Part shown: one piece after another, positions 1 through 6,393 of the stretch
How positions within the stretch are numbered: the stretch's first letter is position 1
Layout of the letters: each line of letters starts with the position of its first letter
Origin: Pseudomonadota bacterium
Lineage (GTDB): Bacteria; Pseudomonadota; Gammaproteobacteria; Burkholderiales; Eutrophovitaceae
Assembly (NCBI GenBank): GCA_002704665.1
Contig: PAHB01000023.1
Location: 1-15,967 of the forward strand
Direction: 5' to 3'
Length of the DNA stretch: 15,967 nucleotides
The notes under the pieces: model-generated
What the model was told of the DNA's origin: nothing
What the model saw: only the letters and a program-made list of their open reading frames with translations
The model's database searches: none
Translations under genes and position numbers: made by a program

Positions 1-2
1 AA

Positions 3-215
3 GTTAAAGATGGATTAGAAATTAAGAGTGGGGCAACTTTACAGTTGCGTTCAGGTGGGCATCATCTCATGTTTATCGAACTGAAAACACCCATAATAGA
101 AGGGGATACTCATGAAATTACATTATATTTTCGAAAATCTGGAGCCCTAAATATTCCCTTCAAGGTATGGGAGCCCATAGGCTCGAAAAAAGCACACCCT
201 GAGCATCACCATTAA
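3..215 (+). CDS. PCu(A)C-type periplasmic copper chaperone, C-terminal part (5' truncated by window edge)
   Basis: The window opens inside an ORF whose last 70 residues are visible, ending at TAA 213-215. They match the C-terminal half of the PCu(A)C (formerly DUF461) family: a glycine-rich turn, then GGHHLMFIEL, then an alternating beta-strand pattern (GDTHEITLYF) closing the cupredoxin-like fold. HLM is the His-x-Met half of the copper-binding motif. The upstream His/Met ligands and the signal peptide must lie left of the window. Family members deliver Cu(I) in the periplasm, usually to the CuA site of cytochrome oxidase. The tail is histidine-rich (HPEHHH), which could add metal affinity. 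The gene converges on the GFA pseudogene with a 17-base gap and no visible terminator. The family call is fairly sure; the copper role is by homology. Confidence 0.85.
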   Translation, partial: VKDGLEIKSGATLQLRSGGHHLMFIELKTPIIEGDTHEITLYFRKSGALNIPFKVWEPIGSKKAHPEHHH

Positions 216-232
216 AGATAATCTAAAAAGCT

Positions 233-642
233 TCAGCTCATATTCGGCATTTTTGGAAATTGCTGCAAATCGCTGATTGGTGCGCGGAACAATCCGTTAT
301 CGGTATAACATTCAAACTCTGGATTTAACCACGCAGAAGCATCTAAAACACCGCCCTTTAAAACAAAAAGATTCGGAGCAAATTCCGCAATAAAAGTAAT
401 GGGTAAACCACAATCACCACAAACCTTTCTATACACATAACGACCAAGGTCACTATATGTTGTATAGAACGGCTGTTCACCATTTATCTGAAAGGATGTA
501 AGTGTGACTGCCGTCACTATTGAATATGCACTATCCGTTTGCTTCTGACAATCGGTTCAATGATAAACTGCAGTCAGCTGTGGTTTGGCAGAACTTGTGA
601 AACTTAGATTCCGCACAAACAATTTGCTTTAACTTTTGACAT
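233..642 (-). pseudogene. Decayed GFA-family (glutathione-dependent formaldehyde-activating enzyme-like) zinc protein
   Basis: An intact 94-residue ORF (GTG at 517 down to 233) reads as the C-terminal two thirds of a GFA/CENP-V-type zinc protein, including the CGDCG zinc motif. Reading upstream recovers the missing N-terminus. An ATG at 642-640, preceded by a GGGGGG ribosome-site-like run, encodes MSKVKANCLCGI and then hits TAA at 606-604. Skipping one base restores the frame (SFTSSAKPQLTAV), followed by Y-H-stop-TDCQKQ, where the family has C-H-C-x-x-C-Q. The stop is TGA at 559-557, at an expected Cys codon, and the first Cys of that motif is Tyr. The span is 410 bases, one short of 137 codons, which fits a single deletion. 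Two lesions plus loss of zinc ligands argue for a pseudogene. A truncated product from the internal GTG is possible but would lack the CxC and CHCxxC cysteines. Confidence 0.85.
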
Positions 643-688
643 AAATTCCCCCCAATTATTTATCCACTGTTAAAATGATTACTTAAAA

Positions 689-718
689 TTTACCCCATAC
701 TGGCTTTTTTACTAGTAT
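689..718 (+). promoter_or_regulatory. Candidate promoter for the yadG-yadH pair
   Basis: TTTACC at 689-694 and TAGTAT at 713-718 are separated by 18 bases and lie upstream of the yadG TTG start at 759. The match to sigma-70 boxes is only moderate, and an overlapping TATATT at 716-721 is an alternative -10. This intergenic stretch (643-758) also has to hold the promoter of the divergent GFA pseudogene. It is the only space upstream of the pair, so a promoter is expected here, but the exact boxes are uncertain. Confidence 0.3.
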
Positions 719-758
719 ATTGTAAGGTAGCTTTTCTAAGAAAATTCAGGAAATAAAA

Positions 759-1691
759 TTGCAAAAGTCAAATCCTATCGTTTTATCATCCCTCGTTAAA
801 ACTTTCCCAAACGGCTTAGTCGCACTAGATGGAGTTAATCTTGAAATACAGGAAGGGGAAATTTTTGCGTTATTAGGCCCAAATGGTGCTGGCAAGACGA
901 CATTAATAAACATTATTTGTGGCTTATCTACCAAAACCTCAGGAGATGTAAAGGTCGACGGACTTGATATTGAAAGGCACTTTCGGGAGGTTAGACAATT
1001 AATTGGGTTAGTACCACAAGAATTATACACCGACATGTTTGAAACTGTTTGGGATACGGTCTGTTTCAGTCGAGGACTTTTTGGCCTCCCTAAGGATTCG
1101 CCATTAGTCGAAAAAATATTAAATGACTTATCTTTATGGAGCAAACGACAGGAAATAATGAAGAATTTGTCGGGAGGTATGAAACGTCGTGTTTTGATTG
1201 CTAAGGCTCTTGCCCACGAGCCTCGAATACTATTTCTAGATGAGCCAACAGCAGGGGTCGACGTAGAACTCAGACAAGATATGTGGGAATTAATCCGATC
1301 CTACAAAAAACAAAAAGTCACAATAATTCTGACAACACACTTTATTGATGAAGCAGAGACTTTGGCTGACAGAGTGGGTGTGATAAATCAAGGCAAACTA
1401 ATCCTCGTCGAAGATAAAATATCACTAATGACGAAGCTTGGTAAAAAAACGTTAGTAATATATCTAGAAGAAAGAATAAATAAAACTGCGAATGTAATAA
1501 GCAGATTCAACTTAGACGTAAAAAACGACGGATTAGAGCTTGAATACACGTTTGATGAAAATGAGGAAGGAACTGCAATTTCAGATCTAATTAGAGCACT
1601 TGCAGCAGAGGGAATACATTTCAAAACACTCGAAACAAAAAAAAGCTCTTTAGAGGAAATTTTCCTGGATTTAGTTGTAAAGAAAAAATAA
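759..1691 (+). CDS. yadG: ABC-2 type exporter, ATP-binding subunit (YadG-like)
   Basis: This 310-residue nucleotide-binding subunit would power an inner-membrane exporter with the product of the next gene. The ABC motifs come in order: Walker A GPNGAGKTT (40-48), Q-loop Gln 87, signature LSGGM (137-141), Walker B ILFLDE (157-162) with Asp161 and Glu162, and H-loop His 194. About 100 C-terminal residues form the accessory domain usual in this subfamily. Length and sequence agree well with E. coli YadG (308 residues) along its length. The start is TTG at 759, with AGGAA seven bases upstream, and it gives an N-terminus of the same length as YadG. The stop codon overlaps the next start by one base (TAATG), so the two are translationally coupled. 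The transported substrate is unknown; related systems export drugs, polysaccharides or lipo-oligosaccharides. Confidence 0.92.
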   Translation: MQKSNPIVLSSLVKTFPNGLVALDGVNLEIQEGEIFALLGPNGAGKTTLINIICGLSTKTSGDVKVDGLDIERHFREVRQLIGLVPQELYTDMFETVWDTVCFSRGLFGLPKDSPLVEKILNDLSLWSKRQEIMKNLSGGMKRRVLIAKALAHEPRILFLDEPTAGVDVELRQDMWELIRSYKKQKVTIILTTHFIDEAETLADRVGVINQGKLILVEDKISLMTKLGKKTLVIYLEERINKTANVISRFNLDVKNDGLELEYTFDENEEGTAISDLIRALAAEGIHFKTLETKKSSLEEIFLDLVVKKK

Positions 1692-2461
1692 TGAAACGGT
1701 TTAACTACGTTGGATTACTCGCAATATATAAATTTGAACTGTCACGTTTCAAAAGAACATTTTGGCAGAGTCTTGTAACTCCGATTATTACAACAATGCT
1801 ATTTTTGTTGGTCTTCGGGAACGCCATAGGCGAGAGGGTTGGGGGCATTAGTGGCGTGAGCTACGCGGCTTTTATTATTCCGGGATTAATAATGCTTACA
1901 ATCTTAAATGAAAGTCTCAGCAATTCGTCCTTTGGTATTTATATGCCAAAATTTAATGGAACAATCTATGAGATATTATCGGCCCCACTATCTCCCTACG
2001 AAATCGCGCTTGGATATGTCGGCGCGGCCGCAAGTAAATCAATACTGTTGGGGCTTCTCATCCTGTGTACTGCGATTTTTTTTATCGATATTCCGATTCA
2101 GCACCCCTTTTTGATGTTTGCCTTCCTTATCTATATTTCTTTCGTATTCAGTATGATTGGATTTATCATTGGAATTGTCTCGAAAAGCTTTGATCAATTG
2201 CAATTTGTACCTCTCTTAATCATCACACCACTCACATTTCTTGGAGGTGCTTTTTATTCAATAGACATGCTGCCAGAAATTTGGAGGACAGCCACGCTAC
2301 TGAATCCGATCATATACATAATAAGTACTTTCCGTTGGAGCTTTTTAGGAGTCTCGCCGGTAAGCATCTACGTAAGTTTGGGTGTGATCACTGTAATATT
2401 TCTTTTAAGTTTAACTTTAATTGTTATCATTTTCCGAACTGGTTACCGAGTAAAAACCTGA
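1691..2461 (+). CDS. yadH: ABC-2 type exporter, membrane permease subunit (YadH-like)
   Basis: This 256-residue polytopic inner-membrane protein is the partner of the upstream ATPase and the same length as E. coli YadH. It has an amphipathic N-terminal stretch (residues 1-20) followed by about six hydrophobic segments. The ABC-2 family signature region is present near residues 180-215 (TPLTFLGGAFYS, then LNPIIYIIS), as is FIIPGLIML near the second helix. The start ATG lies in a TAATG overlap with the ATPase stop, so the two subunits are probably made in equal amounts. The gene converges on the PhoX-like gene with a 41-base gap, in which I see no clear terminator hairpin. The ABC-2 permease assignment is firm; the substrate cannot be read from the sequence. 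Confidence 0.92.
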   Translation: MKRFNYVGLLAIYKFELSRFKRTFWQSLVTPIITTMLFLLVFGNAIGERVGGISGVSYAAFIIPGLIMLTILNESLSNSSFGIYMPKFNGTIYEILSAPLSPYEIALGYVGAAASKSILLGLLILCTAIFFIDIPIQHPFLMFAFLIYISFVFSMIGFIIGIVSKSFDQLQFVPLLIITPLTFLGGAFYSIDMLPEIWRTATLLNPIIYIISTFRWSFLGVSPVSIYVSLGVITVIFLLSLTLIVIIFRTGYRVKT

Positions 2462-2502
2462 CTTCAAAAAGTACTCTAGGATTGGAAATATCAATGAGGT
2501 AC

Positions 2503-4305
2503 CTACCCCATAACCCCACCATCATCGCGAGAAATAGCGATTATCGAAGACCTTGGAACGGTTCCTTTCCCCCCAGGAAATGAGCATTTTTTTGGATTTT
2601 TCTCTCCAGGATGTTGGATGCCAACAAACATTGTTGATTTATCCGAACTCCAAGTCATTCCGGTTACCTCACATTCCTTGGGACCGACTAAAAACCTTTT
2701 CAAATTTCCGGTGCTTGGATCAGCCATAAGCATTTGGTTATTCCCCATCCCTTCAAAATCGCCTTGGTTAGAGTAATTACCATCTGTCTGAATCCACAAA
2801 TTCCCTAAGGTGTCAAATGCCAACCCATCCGGAGAATTAAACATATTATCAGCCTTAACGTTACGAGACCCTGCGTACTCATTCTCGTAAACTGTAGGAT
2901 TACCAGCAACAACAAAATGATCCCAAATAAAACTATCTGAAGCGTGGTCATTGTTGGTTTGTTCCCAGCGGATAATCTGCCCATATTTATTGTCCGCCCT
3001 GGGATTAGCTGCGTTGACCGGTTGATGAGTGACTCTTCCTCTGTTTTTATTATTGGTCAAGCAACAATAAGCTTCGGCTTTAAACGGGTTAGCTGAGACC
3101 CATTCAGGTCTATCCATCGTCGTAGCCCCTAACCTAGAGGCAGCAGCTCTGGTAAAGATTAGAGTCTCAGCTCGGCTCATCCCTGCATCACGCAAATTAA
3201 CCCATCGGCCATTTCCAGAATCCTCAAAGATTGCAACATATAGCTCCCCTTCACTCAAAAGCTCTGAGTTTTTCCCGCCGTTCATAAATTTATTCTTTGA
3301 TATAAATTTGTAGAGAAACTCGCCTCTTTGATCATCTCCCATGTACGCAGCAATTTGTCCGCCTTTACAATGGACAACCTCGCAATTCTCATGTTTGAAT
3401 CTACCCATCGCAGTTCTTTTTTTTGGAGTAGAGGTGGGGTCGCCCGGATCAATTTCTACAATATACCCTACACGATTGGCTTCGTTGGGATGTTTTCCAA
3501 GGTCAAACCTGTCATGATATCGAGCCCATCCATAGCCCGCATCTTTTCCTTTAAGCCCATACCTTTTTTGTTCAGAGGACATTTTTAAGTATTTATCTTG
3601 GGCAGAAAAATACTTATCGAAATTCTCTTCACAAGTTAAGTAGGTACCCCATGGCGTCCTCCCATTTCCACAATTATTAAAGGTACCCAACGACAAACGA
3701 CCCGTCGGGTCTTGGGCTGTTTTGAGAAGGGGGTGCCCAGCCGCGGGACCTGTCAGCTCTATCGGCGTGGCAGCTGTAATGCGGCGGTTAACTGGCGAAT
3801 CTTTTACAATGCGCCAACCCTCCGCTTTTCTGGTTATTTCGAAAATACTTACCCCGTGTGCAGCAATTCCTTTTTTTACGTCGTCTGCGTTTGCCGGCGA
3901 TCTGGTTTTACGGTTTCCATAAATGACCGAAAAGTTACAATATTCATTGTTAACCGCCAAGACATGTCTGCCTTGAATGTCGAAAAAAGCCATACCATCA
4001 TTGTTATCCCCTACTGACATTTCTTGTGTGGTACCGGTACCCCTCGACTTATGGTCAAACTCAGGAGTGCCACTCCAAAGTGGATCGCCCCATGAACCCA
4101 CCAGTGACCAACGGAAACCATTGGGAACGGTCACGGTGTCGAGATTATTTGCCTTTACAGGTTTAAAATTCATTAAAATATCTTGCGCTCGACTGTTTTT
4201 TATCGTCAATCCGGTAGTATTTAAAAAACTCACAAACCCGACGCTGGCCGCCCCGGTCAAAAACCGTCTACGCGATACCAAATCATTAAAATGAATGTTC
4301 TTCAT
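2503..4305 (-). CDS. Tat-exported PhoX/DUF839 family protein (putative alkaline phosphatase)
   Basis: From the ATG at 4305 the protein has 600 residues. It carries a twin-arginine signal (SRRRFLT, residues 11-17, then a hydrophobic stretch to about 30), so it should be exported folded, which suits a metal-loaded enzyme. The body is typical PhoX/DUF839: DNNDGMAFF (100-108), VNNEYCN (118-124), PIELTGPAAGHPLL (181-194), NNCGNGRTPWGTYLTCEEN (210-228), HENCE and MGDDQRGE, and a C-terminal NSPDGLAFD segment. Characterised PhoX enzymes are Ca/Fe-dependent phosphomonoesterases with a Cys among the iron ligands; the Cys in NNCGNG is the likely counterpart. A TTG start at 4338 would add 11 residues but has no ribosome site and lengthens the Tat n-region, so I prefer the ATG. 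No Pho box is obvious upstream. Family membership is clear; phosphatase activity is inferred, since many DUF839 proteins are untested. Confidence 0.88.
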   Translation of the reverse strand: MKNIHFNDLVSRRRFLTGAASVGFVSFLNTTGLTIKNSRAQDILMNFKPVKANNLDTVTVPNGFRWSLVGSWGDPLWSGTPEFDHKSRGTGTTQEMSVGDNNDGMAFFDIQGRHVLAVNNEYCNFSVIYGNRKTRSPANADDVKKGIAAHGVSIFEITRKAEGWRIVKDSPVNRRITAATPIELTGPAAGHPLLKTAQDPTGRLSLGTFNNCGNGRTPWGTYLTCEENFDKYFSAQDKYLKMSSEQKRYGLKGKDAGYGWARYHDRFDLGKHPNEANRVGYIVEIDPGDPTSTPKKRTAMGRFKHENCEVVHCKGGQIAAYMGDDQRGEFLYKFISKNKFMNGGKNSELLSEGELYVAIFEDSGNGRWVNLRDAGMSRAETLIFTRAAASRLGATTMDRPEWVSANPFKAEAYCCLTNNKNRGRVTHQPVNAANPRADNKYGQIIRWEQTNNDHASDSFIWDHFVVAGNPTVYENEYAGSRNVKADNMFNSPDGLAFDTLGNLWIQTDGNYSNQGDFEGMGNNQMLMADPSTGNLKRFLVGPKECEVTGMTWSSDKSTMFVGIQHPGEKNPKKCSFPGGKGTVPRSSIIAISRDDGGVMG

Positions 4306-4344
4306 ATGTATTTTCTTTTTTTCTATAACTGCCTGCAAATTTTA

Positions 4345-4370
4345 TTGGGTTTATTTTTGTCTTTACCCAA
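4345..4370. repeat. Short inverted repeat in the leader of the PhoX-like gene
   Basis: TTGGGT at 4345-4350 is repeated inverted as ACCCAA at 4365-4370 around a 14-base T-rich loop. It lies about 40 bases upstream of the preferred PhoX ATG. It could be a small mRNA hairpin, an operator half-site pair, or chance in AT-rich DNA. No T-run follows on the minus strand, so it is a poor terminator. Confidence 0.3.
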
Positions 4371-4384
4371 ACATACGACATCCG

Positions 4385-4422
4385 AAAAAAAAAAAGTTTT
4401 AAATAGAAGCTCTAACTCCTAT
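4385..4422 (-). terminator. Probable intrinsic terminator of the 2-oxoglutarate oxygenase gene
   Basis: Read on the minus strand, ATAGGAG (4422-4416) pairs with CTTCTAT (4409-4403) around a six-base loop, with one G-U pair. It is followed after seven bases by eleven consecutive T (4395-4385). The hairpin starts on the last codon of the oxygenase gene, as compact terminators often do. The spacing between stem and T-run is longer than ideal, and the stem is rich in A-T pairs. If real, it separates the oxygenase from the downstream PhoX-like gene. Confidence 0.45.
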
Positions 4423-5270
4423 CAGTTCGGGTAAATCACTAGAGTTCGAATCTCTATACTTTCACGAGGTTTAGTGTTTTCCGATGCTTTAGGGTTTTTG
4501 AAACCTGTGTGGGGAGCATTGAATACCCCTGACCCATTGGCCGAATGCCAATTTTTTAGAAGTAAAACCTCATTTGCCTCCATCTCTGAAACATAATACC
4601 ACTGATGCAATTCGCTATACCTCAAAGAATAAATCGTCCCGGCATGGTTTGCAGCTTCGTCACTATTCTCCGAAAAATGTTTTATAGGACTTTCAATTAA
4701 ATCGTCTGTCGATATTGTTACACCTCCACAAATCGCTAACGGCATATCAATAACAGGCCCATTGATGGGGCGCCAAATATTTATTAATGCTAGATGATTA
4801 CATTCATATTCTTGTTTTCCAAAATCCGCAAGAATATCTCTCGCCCTCTTCGTACCTGAATTTCGCGTATAGTCAACATGAGCTGCTGATACCGGATATC
4901 GCATACCGACTTCGCCCCTATCAGCCCGAGAGCGACTTCTTTGATTATGATCGAAAACCAGCACTTCTTCCGCACCAAGGTGAATCTTTAAAAATTGCGC
5001 CATTTCCGGGTAATAATATTTCTTCACTGTGTCATTATCATACAAGTTACGAATTTTCGTTTGATGTTTGATTAACTCAAAACCCTGATTTTCCAGATTT
5101 ATAGCTTCGTCTTCTCTTCGCAAATCTTGTATTGAAACAAGATGATCTTCCTGCTTTGGTCGAATGGTTTCTCTCCCACTGGATCGAGGAAAAATTAAGG
5201 TTTCGGGATGTGTTTCTTTTTCAGAGAGATAAGATATCGGAGCAATTAACTGATCTGGTGAACCTGCCAT
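4422..5270 (-). CDS. CmcJ/AsaB-like Fe(II)/2-oxoglutarate-dependent oxygenase family protein
   Basis: This 282-residue cytosolic protein resembles the CmcJ/NvfI/AsaB family, known from cephamycin 7-alpha-methoxylation and fungal hydroxylase/desaturase reactions. The expected iron triad can be seen: His131-x-Asp133 in AAHVDYT, and a distal His254 in NAPHTGF. Arg275, in a C-terminal strand (SIEIRTLVIY), is placed to bind the 2-oxoglutarate carboxylate. IWRPINGPV in the core and LLLKNWHS before the distal His are also family-like. The start ATG at 5270 has a strong AGGAGGG ribosome site. No signal peptide is present. Bacterial members are mostly uncharacterised and the substrate cannot be predicted. 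The gene is divergent from the DsbC-like gene (75-base gap) and ends at a probable terminator, so it looks monocistronic. Confidence 0.8.
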   Translation of the reverse strand: MAGSPDQLIAPISYLSEKETHPETLIFPRSSGRETIRPKQEDHLVSIQDLRREDEAINLENQGFELIKHQTKIRNLYDNDTVKKYYYPEMAQFLKIHLGAEEVLVFDHNQRSRSRADRGEVGMRYPVSAAHVDYTRNSGTKRARDILADFGKQEYECNHLALINIWRPINGPVIDMPLAICGGVTISTDDLIESPIKHFSENSDEAANHAGTIYSLRYSELHQWYYVSEMEANEVLLLKNWHSANGSGVFNAPHTGFKNPKASENTKPRESIEIRTLVIYPN

Positions 5271-5307
5271 ACTATTTTCCCTCCTATGGTGTAAAATTTA
5301 GTTCCGA

Positions 5308-5336
5308 TTAAGTTTAGCAGATTTTAGGAATACAAT
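5308..5336 (+). promoter_or_regulatory. Candidate promoter of the DsbC-like gene, giving a very short or no leader
   Basis: TACAAT at 5331-5336 matches the -10 consensus at five of six bases, and TTAAGT at 5308-5313 is a weak -35 at the ideal 17-base spacing. Transcription would begin near 5342-5343, only a few bases before the ATG at 5346. No Shine-Dalgarno sequence lies at normal distance from that ATG, which fits a near-leaderless mRNA. The divergent oxygenase promoter must occupy the same 75-base gap. Confidence 0.35.
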
Positions 5337-5345
5337 ATCACAGCT

Positions 5346-5954
5346 ATGAATGCAATTAAAAAATTGTCATCTGTAACCACTTTACTGGTCTTTTACATTT
5401 TTTTTTATTCCTGGGCGTCCGCAGATACCAGAACCTCAGTCCACAATTTTCGAGATTTGCCGCTTGATTTGGCAATCACATGGACAATTGGTAGTGCTAA
5501 GTCTGAGTTGGCGTATTTCGCTGACCCAAATTGCAGATATTGCAAAAAACTAGAAAATCAAGTACTAAAAAAACTTAATAATGTGAAAATTCACTTATTT
5601 ATTTATCCTATCCTAGGAGACGAATCTAGTAGGGCAGCAGCTGAAATATTCTGCGCTGACGACCCGTTTTACGCATGGCAACAGTACCAAGATACCCGAA
5701 CGCTACCTAAAAAGCTGAAACCTTCGTGCATTTCACCGACATTCAAGCTGAAAAAACTTGGCGAGAATTATAAAGTTAATGGCACACCAACTATTATTCT
5801 TGAAGATAATTCAACATTTCTTGGCAGTGTTAAATTAGAGGATCTATCCTCAGCTATTAAAAATGCAGAACGGCGGGCAAGTGACGAGAAAAAAACAGGG
5901 TTTCTATATGACATGCCCGGATATTGTGGAGGCGATAATATGATCAATCATTAA
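5346..5954 (+). CDS. Exported DsbC/DsbG-type thioredoxin-fold thiol-disulfide protein
   Basis: This 202-residue protein has a signal peptide (hydrophobic residues 11-23, likely cleavage after SWASA at 26) and a thioredoxin fold. The active site is FADPNCRYCKKLE with Cys63 and Cys66, and the cis-proline loop is GTPT (146-149). A second cysteine pair, Cys103 and Cys128, sits where DsbC has its structural disulfide, and one more Cys193 lies near the C-terminus. FADPNC-x-x-C with GTPT is the signature of the DsbC/DsbG catalytic domain, which isomerises or reduces disulfides in the periplasm. Only about 20 residues separate the signal peptide from the catalytic fold, so the N-terminal dimerisation domain of classical DsbC is absent. 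It may work as a monomeric reductase. No Shine-Dalgarno is evident at normal distance. Its last four bases overlap the end of the convergent small membrane-protein gene. Confidence 0.85.
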   Translation: MNAIKKLSSVTTLLVFYIFFYSWASADTRTSVHNFRDLPLDLAITWTIGSAKSELAYFADPNCRYCKKLENQVLKKLNNVKIHLFIYPILGDESSRAAAEIFCADDPFYAWQQYQDTRTLPKKLKPSCISPTFKLKKLGENYKVNGTPTIILEDNSTFLGSVKLEDLSSAIKNAERRASDEKKTGFLYDMPGYCGGDNMINH

Positions 5955-6202
5955 GTCGAAAACAAAAGATATGGTAGTCCGAAAATGAATAACGCCAATA
6001 AACTAATTATTGCCCCAAATTTGCTAATTATTCGAATGGCGTTAAATTTTTTTGATAGTTCTAACGCGCTTTGGTTTCCACTTCCAATTTTTATAGCGAT
6101 AAAATGACTCGCGACCAAAGTGACCATGAAAAGTACAAAAATTTTTAAAAAAAACGGCGCGAGCCCCCGAAGAGGGATTAACACATTAAACACTTCATTC
6201 AT
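5951..6202 (-). CDS. Small two-helix membrane protein, function unknown
   Basis: I do not recognise this 83-residue protein. It has two long hydrophobic stretches, about residues 16-38 and 58-80, joined by a polar, basic loop (about 39-57, with GSGNQSALELSKKF). That suggests a helical hairpin in the inner membrane. The start ATG at 6202 has a good ribosome site, TAGGA about seven bases upstream, which supports it being a real gene and not a shadow. No other frame in this stretch looks coding. It overlaps the convergent DsbC-like gene by four bases at the stop codons. It might be a small subunit or regulator of a neighbouring membrane process, but nothing in the sequence identifies which. Confidence 0.6.
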   Translation of the reverse strand: MNEVFNVLIPLRGLAPFFLKIFVLFMVTLVASHFIAIKIGSGNQSALELSKKFNAIRIISKFGAIISLLALFIFGLPYLLFST

Positions 6203-6393
6203 CCGAGCATCCTACCCCATACATTGAAAATTTGTTAAATAATTAATATAAAACAAACGGAAAATTTGAAGAATATTAAACTTATTGTTTTGTTTTAATC
6301 TTGTTTTTTTAAAGTCGACGCTGATAACAAAAAAAATGATATTATATGCCATCATCACAAATAAAATAAAAGTCAGAAAGGGGAATTTGGCCG
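6203..6393. other. AT-rich divergent intergenic region
   Basis: This 191-base gap separates the small membrane-protein gene (minus) from the cupin gene (plus), so it should hold both promoters. It is very AT-rich with long A and T runs. AAAACAA at 6250-6256 is repeated inverted as TTGTTTT at 6285-6291, which is low-complexity and may be chance. A -10-like TATTAT lies at 6340-6345, but I see no good -35 at the right distance. AGAAAGGGGA just upstream of 6385 is the likely ribosome site of the cupin gene. I see no ORF or structured RNA here. Confidence 0.5.

Noticed and set aside
504..559. UGA at a conserved Cys codon of the GFA gene, with a GTGAC-GGCA-GTCAC hairpin about 40 bases downstream, suggesting selenocysteine insertion.
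   Set aside because: An upstream frameshift already breaks the reading frame, the neighbouring Cys is mutated to Tyr, and the hairpin is too far away and too small to resemble a bacterial SECIS element.
2462..2502. Possible terminator hairpin in the convergent gap between yadH and the PhoX-like gene.
   Set aside because: Only four-base inverted matches (ATTG/CAAT) and an imperfect GTACTC/GAGGTAC pair can be found, with no T-run.
4306..4384. Pho box upstream of the PhoX-like gene.
   Set aside because: I found no pair of CTGTCAT-like direct repeats at 11-base spacing; the closest string, CAGTTATA, is a poor single match.
6241..6291. Inverted AAAACAA/TTGTTTT pair as an operator or structured RNA.
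   Set aside because: It is low-complexity sequence in a very AT-rich stretch, so such matches are expected by chance.
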